A DNA stretch of 61,150 nucleotides from Inquilinus limosus (GCF_002195995.1 NZ_NHON01000036.1:1-61150), one strand, 5' to 3'. Positions 18,325-28,362 are shown, numbered from the stretch's first letter. A program made the numbers and translations. The notes: a model not told the origin generated them from the letters alone.

Positions 18325-18783
18325 TCAGCACGCCTTGAAGCTGCCCGGCTGCACCCGCGTCCAGCTGTCGGTGCGGCCCAGCAGGCTGATGCCGACATAG
18401 CCGCGCAGATCCAGCGTGTCCGGCCCGGTCAGGTGCATCTTGGCGTCGTAGGTCTTGCCGCTCTTCGGGTCGTAGATCGTGCCGTCTTCCCACTCCGTGT
18501 CGGAGACCTGGGTGAAGCTGTGCAGCATGATCAGCTTGCACAGCGCCTGGCCGCGCTTGCCCTCGTCCGGGTTGTGCACGTCGGTGGCGGGAGCGTCCGG
18601 CGGCAGGCCGGCGATGCGGCCACAGATGCCGTTGGTGCAGTCCAGGATCTCGATCACCGACCGGCCATCCCCGGTGCGCCAGAAGCCCTTGATGCCGCCG
18701 GCGGCGGAAGCGGCCGGGGCCGCGAGGGCGATGGCCAGGCCGGCGACGAGGCCGAGGGCGGAGACGGCGCTGCGGATGGTCAT
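18325..18783 (-). CDS. Secreted DUF2147-domain protein
   Basis: 152 residues starting at MTIRSAV (18783), which has GGGAG six bases upstream. A Sec signal peptide occupies about residues 1-27 (ending APAASAAGG). The mature part opens with GFWRTGDGRSVIEI, then LDCTNGICGRI and WEDGTIYDPKSGKTYDAKM, the features of the DUF2147 lipocalin-like beta-barrel. Four Cys could form disulfides in the periplasm. The molecular role of the family is unknown. Divergent from leuC. Confidence 0.9.
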   Translation of the reverse strand: MTIRSAVSALGLVAGLAIALAAPAASAAGGIKGFWRTGDGRSVIEILDCTNGICGRIAGLPPDAPATDVHNPDEGKRGQALCKLIMLHSFTQVSDTEWEDGTIYDPKSGKTYDAKMHLTGPDTLDLRGYVGISLLGRTDSWTRVQPGSFKAC

Positions 18784-18985
18784 GGGCGCTCCCATATCTT
18801 GTTTGTTGCTTCTCCCCCGAGGATGCGGCCGGACCGGAATCCTGTCCATCGTCGCGATTTGCACCGCGGGAAGGGTGACAACTTTGAAATTATTCCAGCT
18901 TTTGCCTCGGTTTGCGCTCGGCTATGGTCCAGCGTCGGCCGAAAGGGCCACCGGCCACAGCGCCGGACGTACGGAGATGTGAGAG

Positions 18986-20392
<1,407 letters not shown>

Positions 20393-20399
20393 TCCCTAC

Positions 20400-20479
20400 C
20401 TGTCATTGCCGGGCTTGACCCGGCAATCCAGAGAGCGTCGACACCTCCTGGATGCCCGGGTCAAGCCCGGGCATGACAG
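20400..20479. repeat. Palindromic repeat, TGTCATTGCCGGGCTTGACC family
   Basis: Arms CTGTCATTGCCGGGCTTGAC and GTCAAGCCCGGGCATGACAG, with inner CAATCCAG / CTGGATG. Sister copy at 26603. It separates leuC from the methyltransferase gene. Confidence 0.88.
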
Positions 20480-20510
20480 GGAAGGCGCATCCACGCCCGG
20501 AGCCTCCGCC

Positions 20511-21221
20511 ATGGCCGCACCGGCCGACTCCGCACGCAAATTCGACCCGGCCCGCGCCGGCGAATACGAGGTGCAGAGCCGCATCGCCCTGGCCGGCTAC
20601 GATGCCTGCCACGAGCTGTCTGCCTGCATGCTGGCCGCCGTGCTGGGCTCGGGCGGCACTGCGGAGATCCTGGTCGCCGGCGCCGGCGGCGGGGCGCGCG
20701 AGATCGTCACCGCCGGGGCGCTGGAACCGGGCTGGCGCTTCACCGCCGTCGACCCGTCGCAGCCGATGCTGGACCTGGCCGCCGCGCGGGTGCGGGAAGC
20801 CGGGCTGGACGGGCGGACGGAAATCGTGCTGGGCACGGTCGATGACCTGCCGACGGACCGGCGCTTCGACGCGGCGACGCTGATCGGCGTGCTGCACCAC
20901 CTGCCCGGCGACGACGCCAAGCGGGCGATCCTGCGATCGCTGGCCGGCCGGCTGAGGCCGGGTGCGCCGCTGATCCTGGCCGGCAACCGCTTCGCCTATG
21001 CCGGCAAGCCGCTGCTGCTCAAGGCCTGGGGCGAGCGCTGGCGCATGCATGGCGCCGGGCCGGACGAGGTGCAGGCCAAGCTGGGCAAGATCCTGCAGGG
21101 CGCCGACCCGCCGCCCTCCGAGGAGGCCGTCACCGCCCTGCTGGCCGAGACCGGCTTCGGCCCCCCGACCGGCTTCTTCTCCAGCCTGTTCTGGGGCGCC
21201 TGGCTGGCCGGGCGGGTGTGA
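20511..21221 (+). CDS. Class I SAM-dependent methyltransferase
   Basis: 236 residues from the ATG at 20511 (an upstream open frame runs through the repeat and is rejected). Motif I is [12 protein letters not shown], motif II ends in AVDPSQPML, and the post-I/IV region is FDAATLIGVLHHL, a Rossmann-type small-molecule methyltransferase pattern. The C-terminal half varies and gives no substrate. It is followed by kptA 34 bp downstream on the same strand. Confidence 0.85.
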   Translation: MAAPADSARKFDPARAGEYEVQSRIALAGYDACHELSACMLAAVLGSGGTAEILVAGAGGGAREIVTAGALEPGWRFTAVDPSQPMLDLAAARVREAGLDGRTEIVLGTVDDLPTDRRFDAATLIGVLHHLPGDDAKRAILRSLAGRLRPGAPLILAGNRFAYAGKPLLLKAWGERWRMHGAGPDEVQAKLGKILQGADPPPSEEAVTALLAETGFGPPTGFFSSLFWGAWLAGRV

Positions 21222-21255
21222 TAGGCTCCGGCGGCCGACCTTCGAGAGACCCGCC

Positions 21256-21804
21256 ATGGCCGACCGCTTGACCGAGACCAGCAAGTTCCTGAGCTATGTC
21301 CTGCGTCACCAGCCCCAGGCGATCGGCCTGGCGCTCGATAGCGAGGGCTGGGCGGGGGTCGACGCGCTGATCGCCGCCGCGGCCGCGAATGGCCGGGCGC
21401 TGGACCGCGACCTGATCCGCGCCGTGGTCGACACCAGCGACAAGAAGCGTTTCGCGATCAGCCCTGACGGCGACCGGATCCGCGCCGTCCAGGGCCATTC
21501 GACCGCCGAGGTGGCGATCGCCTATGCGCCGGCGGAGCCGCCGGAGCAGTTGTTCCACGGCACGGCGACGCGGTTCCTGGCCTCGATCCGGGCCGAGGGG
21601 CTGATCGCCGGCTCCCGCCACCACGTCCATCTGTCGCCGGATATCGAGACCGCGACGGCGGTCGGCCGTCGCCACGGCCAGTCGGTGGTGCTGACCGTCG
21701 CCGCCGGCGCGATGCACCGCCAGGGCTTCGTCTTCCACCGCGCCGACAACGGCGTCTGGCTGACGAAGATGGTGCCGCCGGAGTTTCTGGGCGAGGCGCA
21801 GTAG
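21256..21804 (+). CDS. kptA: RNA 2'-phosphotransferase (Tpt1/KptA family)
   Basis: 182 residues. The family transfers an internal RNA 2'-phosphate to NAD+, giving ADP-ribose 1'',2''-cyclic phosphate; in eukaryotes this completes tRNA splicing. Here the N-terminal SKFLSYVLRHQP holds the catalytic Arg17-His18 pair, DKKRF a further conserved Arg, and RAVQGHS and LFHGT the NAD-binding half. In bacteria no fixed substrate is known. It lies after the methyltransferase on the same strand, with a structured repeat starting 28 bp after its stop. Confidence 0.93.
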   Translation: MADRLTETSKFLSYVLRHQPQAIGLALDSEGWAGVDALIAAAAANGRALDRDLIRAVVDTSDKKRFAISPDGDRIRAVQGHSTAEVAIAYAPAEPPEQLFHGTATRFLASIRAEGLIAGSRHHVHLSPDIETATAVGRRHGQSVVLTVAAGAMHRQGFVFHRADNGVWLTKMVPPEFLGEAQ

Positions 21805-21832
21805 CCGGCTCAGAGGCCGTCCGAAAACGTGG

Positions 21833-21932
21833 CGGCGTGAGTCGGCTGGTGGTGGCGCCGAGAACCGGAGCGCAGCGCACGTTTGTGCGTGAGCACCGGA
21901 AGCGGAGGCGCCGCCATCAGACGGCCGCGCCG
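21833..21932 (+). repeat. 100-bp structured repeat, copy 1 (conserved hairpin with compensatory changes)
   Basis: Folds as one long interrupted hairpin: outer helix GGCGTG/CGCGCC (21834-21839 with 21926-21931), a 13-bp helix TGGTGGTGGCGCC/GGCGCCGCCATCA with two G-U pairs (21847-21859 with 21907-21919), CCGG/CCGG, and an apical CGCAC-GTTT-GTGCG (21876-21889). Compared at the same offset with the copy at 50753, all 12 differences preserve this fold. It lies directly downstream of kptA, on whose transcript the G-U pairs would form. Confidence 0.85.
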
Positions 21933-21951
21933 GCGCGTTTGCGGATGGCCT

Positions 21952-22548
21952 CTAGGCGTGTCCAGCCTCGCCTGACAGCATCATCGGGTCGATGCCGAGC
22001 TTGGCGATGGCGCGCTCCCACTTCACCGACAGGTCCTCGCCGAACAGGATGTCGGAATCGCAGGGCACGTTGAGCCAGCCATTGGCCTGGATCTCGGCAT
22101 CGAGCTGCCCGGCGCTCCAGCCGGCATAGCCCAGCGCCAGCATGTGCCGGCTGGGGCCGGTGCCGCCGGCGATGGCCTGCAGCACCTCCAGCGTCGAGGT
22201 CACGGCGACGTCGCCGACCACCACCGTCTTCTCGGCCTTGTAGTCGGTCGAATGCAGCACGAAGCCGCGGCCCGATTCGACCGGCCCGCCGAACTGCACC
22301 CGGGTGCTGCCCAGGAGGTCGCCATGCGGGATGCCGAGCTGGTCCAGCAGCGTCGGGAAGTCGATGGTCTGCAGCGGCTTGTTCACCACCAGCCCCATGG
22401 CGCCCTGATCGTTATGGGCGCACAGATAGATCACCGTGCGGGCGAAAGGCGGCGCGATCAGGGTGGGCATGGCGATCAGCAGCTGCCCCGTGAGGTAGCT
22501 GCCATCCGCCGGCACCTTGACGGCCTTGGAGGATTTCGCCCGACTCAT
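21952..22548 (-). CDS. YqgE/AlgH family protein (DUF179)
   Basis: 198 residues. The signature YLTGQLLIAMPTL near residue 17 and the run VIYLCAHNDQGAMGLVVNKP are diagnostic of YqgE/AlgH. Family function is unresolved; AlgH was linked to alginate regulation in Pseudomonas. No signal peptide. The stop codon is only 20 bp from the structured repeat. It is divergent from the DsbD-like gene; the shared promoter region contains an AT-rich TATATA at about 22623. Confidence 0.93.
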   Translation of the reverse strand: MSRAKSSKAVKVPADGSYLTGQLLIAMPTLIAPPFARTVIYLCAHNDQGAMGLVVNKPLQTIDFPTLLDQLGIPHGDLLGSTRVQFGGPVESGRGFVLHSTDYKAEKTVVVGDVAVTSTLEVLQAIAGGTGPSRHMLALGYAGWSAGQLDAEIQANGWLNVPCDSDILFGEDLSVKWERAIAKLGIDPMMLSGEAGHA

Positions 22549-22665
22549 ACCGACCACTGCTCCGTTTTCCGCTTCCGGCCGCGACACTAAGGCTAACCCG
22601 CGCCGGGCTGGTTCCGAACGACTATATAGGCCAAAGAAAGGCAGTTTCATGGTGCCGGAGATTCG

Positions 22666-24798
22666 ATGAGGTCTAGGCTCGCATTCCTGGCGGCTGCCGC
22701 GCTCGGCCTCGCCGCGCTGGCCGGTCCCGGCCCGGCCGGGGCCGCCGAGACGCCGTGGCAGCAGGCCAAGGGCGCGTCGGCGCGGCTGGTCACGGCGGTC
22801 GACGGCACCGGCACGCTCGGCGAGATCCCGGCCGGGCTGCACATCCGGCTGGATCCGCATTGGAAGACCTATTGGCGGTCTCCCGGCGATGCCGGGCTGC
22901 CGCCGGCGCTGGACTGGAAGGGCTCGCAGAATCTCGGCACCGCGACGCTGGCCTATCCGGCGCCGCACCGGTTCCAGCTGTTCGGCCTCGAGACCTATGG
23001 CTACGAGACCGAGGTGGTGTTCCCGCTGACCCTGCCGGTGGCGCAGGCCGGGCAGCCGCAGCATCTGGCCCTGGCCGCCACCGTGCTGGTGTGCAGCGAC
23101 ATCTGCATCCCGGCCAACTTCACCTTCGCGCTGGACCTGCCGGCCGGCCCGGCATCGCCCGACCCGGACGCGGCCAACCTGATCGACCGCTACGCCAACA
23201 CGGTGCCGGGCGACGGCGCCGCCGCCGGCCTCGCGATCGGTGCGGTCGCGGCCACCACGGCCGGCCCGAATGGGGGCCTGCGGATCGAGGCGACGGCGCG
23301 CGAGCCCTTCGCCGCGCCGGACATCTTCGTCGAGGGTGCGCCGGGCGACGCTTTCGCCGCGCCGCGCATCGCCACCAGCGAGGGTGGCCGCAGGCTGGTG
23401 GCCGAGATCGACCGGATCCAGGCCGCGGACGACCCGCCCAAAGCCCTGAGCGGCGGCCCGGTCGTCCTGACCCTGGTCGACGGGCCGCGCAGCGTCGAGG
23501 CCAAAGCGACGGTCGGCGCGGCGACGGCCGCGACGGCGACGGGCGCGGCCGGCTGGCTGGGCATCCTCGGCGTCGCCCTGCTGGGCGGGCTGATCCTGAA
23601 CCTGATGCCCTGCGTGCTGCCGGTGCTGTCCCTGAAGCTGCTGTCGATCGTGAAGCTCGGGGGCGCCGAGGCCGGGACGCCGCGCCGGCAGCGCCTGGGC
23701 CTCCTGGCCACCGCGGCCGGCATCGTCGCCTCCTTCCTGCTGCTGGCCGGCGGCGCGGTGGCGCTGAAGGCGGCCGGCGCCTCGGTCGGCTGGGGCATCC
23801 AGTTCCAGGAGCCGGTGTTCCTGGCGGCGATGGCGGTGATCGTCACCCTGTTCGGCGCCAACATGCTGGGGCTGTTCGAGGTCACCCTGCCCGGCCGCGC
23901 CATGGACGCCGCGGCCCGCGCCAGCGGCGCCGGGCAGCCGGAGCGGGACGGCCTCGTGGCGCCGTTCCTGACCGGCGCCTTCGCCACCCTGCTGGCCACC
24001 CCCTGCTCCGCCCCCTTCGTCGGCACCGCGCTGGGCTTCGCCCTGTCGCGCGGCCCCGTCGAGATCGGGGCGATCTTCGCCGCGCTGGGCCTCGGCATGG
24101 CCCTGCCCTACCTGCTGATCGCCGCGGTGCCGGGCCTGGCCCGGCTGCTGCCGCGTCCCGGCCGCTGGATGGTCTGGGTCAAGGCGGTGCTGGGCCTGGC
24201 CCTGTTCGGCACGGCGGCCTGGCTGCTGACGGTCCTGGCGGTGCAGGTGCCGCCGGAAGCGGCCGCCGTGGTGGCGGCGGCGCTGGCGGCGATCGTGCTG
24301 GTGCTGTGGCTGCGCCGGCGCGGCGGCATCGCCATCCGGCGCGCCGGCGCTGCGGCCGCCATGGTCCTGGCCCTGGCGGCGGTGCTGCTGCCGCTGCGCT
24401 TCGACCGGTCCGACGCGGCGACGATGCAGGCTGCCTCGGCCATCCCCTGGATCCGATTCGACCGCGCCGCCATCCCCGGGCTGGTGCGCGAGGGCAAGGT
24501 GGTGTTCGTCGACGTCACCGCCGATTGGTGCCTGACCTGCAAGGTCAACAAGCTCTTGGTGATCGACCGCGACCCGGTGGCCGCGGCCCTGGGCCAGCCC
24601 GGCGTGGCGCCGCTGCTGGCCGACTGGACCAATCCCGACCCGGCGATCGCCGACTACCTTGCGGCGCATGGCCGCTACGGCATACCGTTCAACGCCGTGT
24701 ACGGGCCGGGGGCGCCGGACGGGATCCTGCTGCCGGAGCTCTTGAGCACCGAGGCGGTCCTGGACGCGCTGAAACAGGCCCGCGGCGCGAGTTCCTGA
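22666..24798 (+). CDS. DsbD/ScsB-like protein-disulfide reductase
   Basis: 710 residues: signal peptide (about 1-26), a periplasmic DsbD-alpha-like domain with the Cys pair in VCSDICIPA, an eight-helix membrane core with the redox Cys in LMPCVLPVLSLKLL and TPCSAPFVG, and a C-terminal thioredoxin domain with DWCLTCKVNK. It passes reducing power from cytosolic thioredoxin across the membrane to periplasmic partners. The CSDICIP motif and length point to the ScsB branch rather than E. coli DsbD. A peroxiredoxin gene follows 46 bp downstream, suggesting a shared redox role. Confidence 0.9.
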   Translation: MRSRLAFLAAAALGLAALAGPGPAGAAETPWQQAKGASARLVTAVDGTGTLGEIPAGLHIRLDPHWKTYWRSPGDAGLPPALDWKGSQNLGTATLAYPAPHRFQLFGLETYGYETEVVFPLTLPVAQAGQPQHLALAATVLVCSDICIPANFTFALDLPAGPASPDPDAANLIDRYANTVPGDGAAAGLAIGAVAATTAGPNGGLRIEATAREPFAAPDIFVEGAPGDAFAAPRIATSEGGRRLVAEIDRIQAADDPPKALSGGPVVLTLVDGPRSVEAKATVGAATAATATGAAGWLGILGVALLGGLILNLMPCVLPVLSLKLLSIVKLGGAEAGTPRRQRLGLLATAAGIVASFLLLAGGAVALKAAGASVGWGIQFQEPVFLAAMAVIVTLFGANMLGLFEVTLPGRAMDAAARASGAGQPERDGLVAPFLTGAFATLLATPCSAPFVGTALGFALSRGPVEIGAIFAALGLGMALPYLLIAAVPGLARLLPRPGRWMVWVKAVLGLALFGTAAWLLTVLAVQVPPEAAAVVAAALAAIVLVLWLRRRGGIAIRRAGAAAAMVLALAAVLLPLRFDRSDAATMQAASAIPWIRFDRAAIPGLVREGKVVFVDVTADWCLTCKVNKLLVIDRDPVAAALGQPGVAPLLADWTNPDPAIADYLAAHGRYGIPFNAVYGPGAPDGILLPELLSTEAVLDALKQARGASS

Positions 24799-24844
24799 TG
24801 TCCGGCTGCGGGCCGGCCTCACAGATTCTGGTGGAGAGAACCCC

Positions 24845-25330
24845 ATGACGATCAAGGTTGGCGACCGCATCCCGTCGGTCACGCTGAAGTATCTCGGCAA
24901 GGAGGGCATGGCCGAGGTCAAGACCGACGAGCTGCTCGCGGGCAAGACCGTGGCGCTGTTCGCGGTGCCGGGTGCCTTCACCCCGACCTGCTCGGCCAAG
25001 CACCTGCCGAGCTTCACCAGCAACGCCGAGGCGCTGAAGGCCAAGGGCGTCGACCAGATCGTCTGCCTGTCGGTGAACGACCCCTTCGTGATGAAGGCCT
25101 GGGCCGACAAGAACGAGGTGTCGCCGGACACCGTGTTCATGCTGCCGGACGGCAACGCCACCCTGACCAAGGCGCTGGGGCTGGAGATGGACGGGTCGGG
25201 CTACGGCCTGGGCACCCGGTCGCAGCGCTTCGCCCTGATCGCCACGGACGGCGTCGTCACCCATCTCGGCGTCGAGAAGCCGGGCGCCTTCGAGGTGTCG
25301 AGCGGCGAAGCCATCCTGGCGGCGCTCTGA
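24845..25330 (+). CDS. Peroxiredoxin, Prx5 type
   Basis: 161 residues, full length for a Prx5/hybrid-Prx peroxiredoxin. The peroxidatic Cys lies in PGAFTPTCSAKHLP near residue 50 and the active-site Arg in the SQRFALI region. A second Cys (VDQIVCLSV) is at the usual position of a non-resolving cysteine, so reduction is probably by glutathione/glutaredoxin or thioredoxin in the cytosol. It lacks the C-terminal glutaredoxin fusion. Same strand and close to the DsbD-like gene. Confidence 0.93.
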   Translation: MTIKVGDRIPSVTLKYLGKEGMAEVKTDELLAGKTVALFAVPGAFTPTCSAKHLPSFTSNAEALKAKGVDQIVCLSVNDPFVMKAWADKNEVSPDTVFMLPDGNATLTKALGLEMDGSGYGLGTRSQRFALIATDGVVTHLGVEKPGAFEVSSGEAILAAL

Positions 25331-25349
25331 TACTCAACGGCCGGAGCCA

Positions 25350-25465
25350 CCCCCTCACCCGAAATCGCAGCGCGATTTCGACCTCTCCCCGAGGAGAGGT
25401 GATGTTTTCCCTCTCCTCGGGGAGAGGGAGGGGCCCGCCGCGTTGGCGGCGGGAGGGTGAGGGGG
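25350..25465. repeat. CCCCCTCACCC...GGGTGAGGGGG palindromic repeat
   Basis: Inverted repeat of the same family as 12687 and 46493, with nested arms CGAAATCGC/GCGATTTCG and CTCTCCCCGAGGAGAG. Positioned between two converging genes. Confidence 0.85.
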
Positions 25466-25483
25466 TCTCGGGCCGAAGGGCCG

Positions 25484-26482
25484 TTATGCCGGATCGGTCT
25501 CCGTCGTGATCCGGACACCGTGCTGCTCGAACCGCGCCAGCGCCCTCTCGGACGCAACCAGGGTCTCGGGCAGGTAGAGCCCGCCGGTCGGCAGCGGCAG
25601 GCCGTCCAGGCCCAGCACGCGCTCGGCGACGACCACGGCGCCCAGCGCCGTCATGTGCCCCACGCCCTTCGGGTCCGACACCAGGACCCGGCGCCGGGCC
25701 CGCCGCCCCGACCGCAGCACCCCATCGATCTCGATCAGCGCGTCATGCGAGGCCCGGCCGCCGGCCCGGCTGCCGATCGAGTCGCCGATGCCGAAATCGA
25801 AGCGGATGTCGGGCGCGCCGGTGAGCGCCGCCAGGCTGGGCACGTCGAGCGCGGCGAGGGGCTGCATCGCCGCCTCGGGACCGCCGGCGAAGCCTACGGC
25901 GCGGCCGTGGTCGCCGCCATCGACCCACGCCCATGGACCGGCCCGGCGCAGCAGGGCGCGGCTGGAGAAGGCCTCGGCGTCGGCGGCGCTCATCGGCCCG
26001 ACCGCGTCGGCCATGTCGTACAGGGCGGCCATGGCGACGGAGTCGACCCGGTCGAACTCCGCGATCGCCGGCCGGGCCGCCAGGATCAGCACCCCGGCCG
26101 CCCAGTGGCCGGCCAGCACGACCGGCCGCCGCGGCGGCGCATGCAGCGCCGCGAACACCGCAGGCCCGGTCTCCTCCACCACCTTGGTGATGCCGATATG
26201 GGCGGCGCCCTGCGCCATGGCCGCCTGGATCAGCGCGTCGCCGCGGTCCTGCAGCGTGGCCAGGATCAGGTCGACCGGACCGACCTCCGCCAGCGCCGCG
26301 GCCGGGTCGGCGACGTCGAGCCGCAGGGTCGTCGCTCCGATCTCCCGCGCCAGGGCCGCGCCGGCCTCCGCCGACCGGCCCGCCAGGATGATCTCGAGAT
26401 CCGGCGCCAGCCGGCGCAGATAGCGTGCGGCGGTGCCGCCGACGGCGCCATAACCGCCGGCGATCAGGACTCGCTGAACCAT
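25484..26482 (-). CDS. Saccharopine dehydrogenase-like NAD(P)-binding protein
   Basis: 332 residues from the ATG at 26482, which has GGAAG four bases upstream. The N-terminal Rossmann motif is VLIAGGYGAVGGTAARYL. The rest matches the general shape of saccharopine-dehydrogenase/lysine-ketoglutarate-reductase-like proteins of about 330-370 residues that are widespread but uncharacterised. The true saccharopine substrate-binding domain is not recognisable, so a lysine role should not be assumed. An imperfect 31-bp palindrome lies 46 bp upstream, but no regulator gene is adjacent. Confidence 0.8.
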   Translation of the reverse strand: MVQRVLIAGGYGAVGGTAARYLRRLAPDLEIILAGRSAEAGAALAREIGATTLRLDVADPAAALAEVGPVDLILATLQDRGDALIQAAMAQGAAHIGITKVVEETGPAVFAALHAPPRRPVVLAGHWAAGVLILAARPAIAEFDRVDSVAMAALYDMADAVGPMSAADAEAFSSRALLRRAGPWAWVDGGDHGRAVGFAGGPEAAMQPLAALDVPSLAALTGAPDIRFDFGIGDSIGSRAGGRASHDALIEIDGVLRSGRRARRRVLVSDPKGVGHMTALGAVVVAERVLGLDGLPLPTGGLYLPETLVASERALARFEQHGVRITTETDPA

Positions 26483-26527
26483 GATGCTTCCCTTCCCCAG
26501 GCCGCCAGGCATCGGGCATGGCGGCAT

Positions 26528-26558
26528 TATTACAGATGGTAAGTTACTATCAGTAATA
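26528..26558. promoter_or_regulatory. Imperfect palindrome upstream of the saccharopine dehydrogenase-like gene
   Basis: An AT-rich 31-bp dyad centred at 26543: left half TTACAGATGGTAAG, right half TTACTATCAGTAA, with two mismatched pairs. The inner TTACTATCAGTAA resembles HxlR-type sites (TACT...AGTA). It lies where a repressor would block the minus-strand gene. Its AT content contrasts with its surroundings. Confidence 0.5.
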
Positions 26559-26602
26559 TGGAGAGCAAGCACGACTGATCAAGCGGTGGCGCATTCCCTT
26601 TT

Positions 26603-26691
26603 TGTCATTGCCGGGCTTGACCCGGCAATCCAGGGCCACCCGGAGCGGCATCGACATGTCCTGGATGCCCGGGTCAAGCCCGGGCATGACA
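26603..26691. repeat. Palindromic repeat, TGTCATTGCCGGGCTTGACC family
   Basis: Arms TGTCATTGCCGGGCTTGACC and GTCAAGCCCGGGCATGACA with a variable centre. Sister copy at 20400. Confidence 0.88.
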
Positions 26692-26717
26692 CAGGGGGAG
26701 GAAGGCAGCAGGCCTGC

Positions 26718-27215
26718 TCAAGCCTCGGCCGGCGCCAGGCCGCGGCCGAATTCGCGCAGGCCCTTGCGGGCCAGCTCGTCCACCCGCTCGTTCTCGGCAT
26801 GGCCGGCATGGCCGCGGGTCCATTCCCAGCGGACCTTGTGCGGCGCCGTCGCCGCCTCCAGCCGCTGCCACAGGTCGACATTCTTCACCGGCTTGCGGTC
26901 GGCGGTGACCCAGCCACGGGCCTTCCAGCCCTTCATCCACGTCATCACGCCGTTGCGGACATACTGGCTGTCGGTGGTCAGCACCGCATCGACCGGGCGC
27001 TTCATCGCCTCCAGCGCCTGGATGGCGGCCATCAGCTCCATCCGGTTGTTGGTGGTCAGGGTCTCGCCGCCATACAGCTCGCGCTCGGTCTCGCCCATGC
27101 GCAGCAGCACGCCCCAGCCGCCGGGGCCGGGATTGCCGCTGCAGGCGCCGTCGGTGAAGATCTCGACCTTGGGCAGCTTCATCGGCTTCTTCGTCGTCGC
27201 GGCGGTGTCGGTCAC
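26718..27215 (-). CDS. rnhA: Ribonuclease HI
   Basis: 165 residues; degrades RNA in RNA/DNA hybrids. Catalytic acidic residues are in [35 protein letters not shown] and the C-terminal NERVDELA, and the HAGH loop is present. I choose the GTG at 27215 because it overlaps the thrB stop in a GTGA, giving translational coupling; an ATG at 27182 (MKLPKVEIF) is the alternative and would remove 11 residues of low-complexity Thr/Lys tail. Confidence 0.95.
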   Translation of the reverse strand: MTDTAATTKKPMKLPKVEIFTDGACSGNPGPGGWGVLLRMGETERELYGGETLTTNNRMELMAAIQALEAMKRPVDAVLTTDSQYVRNGVMTWMKGWKARGWVTADRKPVKNVDLWQRLEAATAPHKVRWEWTRGHAGHAENERVDELARKGLREFGRGLAPAEA

Positions 27216-28177
27216 GGGTCGATCCCATAGGCGGCCACGCTGGTGACCTGCTGGTGGAAGCGCAGCTTGCGCCAGTATTCGAGCGGGTCCTTGGGCTTCA
27301 CGAAGGCGCCCGGCGGATGGTTCAGCCAGTCGTAGAGCCGGGTGAGGAGGAAGCGCAGCGCGTTGCCGCGCGCCAGGATCGGCAGGGCCGCGACCTCGGC
27401 CGACGACAGCGGCCGCTCGGCCCGGTAGCCGGACAGGAGCAGCCGCGCCTTGGTGGCGTTGAAGGCGCCGTCCGGCTCGAAGCACCAGGCGTTCAGGCAG
27501 ATCGACAGGTCATAGGCCAGCATGTCGGTGCAGGCGAAGTAGAAGTCGATCAGCCCGGACAGGCGGTCGTCGCGGAAGAACACGTTGTCGGGGAACAAAT
27601 CGGCATGGATCAGCCCGACCGGCAGGTCGGTGGGCCAATGCGCCTCGAGGAACTCCAGCTCGCGGGTGATGCCCTCGGCCAGGCCCGGCGTCACCGTGTC
27701 GGCACGGCCGGCGCAATCGGCGACCAGCCGGCGCCAGCCGCCGAGCGACAGGTTGTTCGGCCGGGTCATCGCGAAATCGGCCCCGGCGGCGTGCATGCGG
27801 GCCAGCGCCGGGCCCAGGGCCTGGCAGTGCCAGGGCTGGATCCGCTTCGGCCACAGCCCGTCGAGGAAGGTGACGATCACCGCCGGCCGGCCGGACAGGC
27901 GGCGCAGCGCCTGCCCGTCGCGGGCGGCAACCGGCTGCGGGCATTCGATGCCGCGCGCCGCCAGATGCTGCATCAGGCCGAGGAAGAACGGCAGGTCGGC
28001 CTCGGCCACCCGCTTCTCGTACAGCGTGAGGATATGGGGGCCGGCCGTGGTCACCAGCAGGTAGTTGGAGTTCTCGACGCCCTCGGCGATGCCCTTGAGC
28101 GAGAGCACGGTGCCGATGTCGTATTCCGCCACGAAGGCGGCGACATCCTCGTCGGTGACTTCGGTGTAGACGGCCAT
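27212..28177 (-). CDS. thrB: Homoserine kinase (ThrB2, aminoglycoside-phosphotransferase fold)
   Basis: 321 residues. Phosphorylates homoserine on the path to threonine. It is the APH-fold type, with the GVENSNYLL nucleotide loop, the catalytic [10 protein letters not shown] and the metal-binding [10 protein letters not shown]. Length and the first residues [15 protein letters not shown] are typical of proteobacterial ThrB. It is followed by rnhA with a four-base overlap; this ispH-thrB-rnhA neighbourhood recurs in alphaproteobacteria, though here an EpmB-like gene and a small gene are interposed. Confidence 0.96.
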   Translation of the reverse strand: MAVYTEVTDEDVAAFVAEYDIGTVLSLKGIAEGVENSNYLLVTTAGPHILTLYEKRVAEADLPFFLGLMQHLAARGIECPQPVAARDGQALRRLSGRPAVIVTFLDGLWPKRIQPWHCQALGPALARMHAAGADFAMTRPNNLSLGGWRRLVADCAGRADTVTPGLAEGITRELEFLEAHWPTDLPVGLIHADLFPDNVFFRDDRLSGLIDFYFACTDMLAYDLSICLNAWCFEPDGAFNATKARLLLSGYRAERPLSSAEVAALPILARGNALRFLLTRLYDWLNHPPGAFVKPKDPLEYWRKLRFHQQVTSVAAYGIDP

Positions 28178-28306
28178 GGATCGCCCGGGTGAAAGCGGCT
28201 GAGCCCGCCTTCATAGAGCGAGAGGGGACGGCTTGTCGAAGGAAGAGAGGGGACCGGCGCGGGATGCCGCCGTGCGCGGCAGGCCCGGCGCGGGCCGGTC
28301 AGACGG

Positions 28307-28340
28307 AAAGAGCGGCCGAGGAGATCCGCGGCCGCCCTTT
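28307..28340. terminator. Hairpin after the small secreted protein gene
   Basis: Arms AAAG-A-GCGGCCG and CGGCCGC-C-CTTT with one mismatch and a 10-nt loop. Both strands continue with a pyrimidine-rich CTTTCxxTC stretch, so it can work in either direction; it lies 23 bp past the minus-strand stop at 28363. The rest of 28178-28306 shows nothing recognisable. Confidence 0.6.
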
Positions 28341-28362
28341 CTCTGCAACCGGCAAGGCCGGG

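Noticed and set aside
21837-21951. Short open frames inside the structured repeat, sharing SRLVVA-RTGAQRT in both copies
   Set aside because: The similarity follows from the repeat DNA itself; no ribosome site.
22549-25170. Minus-strand frame extending yqgE by some 870 codons
   Set aside because: It is the antisense of the DsbD-like gene; the yqgE signature starts at 22548.
25350-25465. Repeat interpreted as an IS element
   Set aside because: No transposase and no target duplication visible; hairpin family instead.
20400-26691. Palindromic repeats as CRISPR arrays
   Set aside because: Copies are single, far apart and lack regularly spaced unique spacers; no cas genes.
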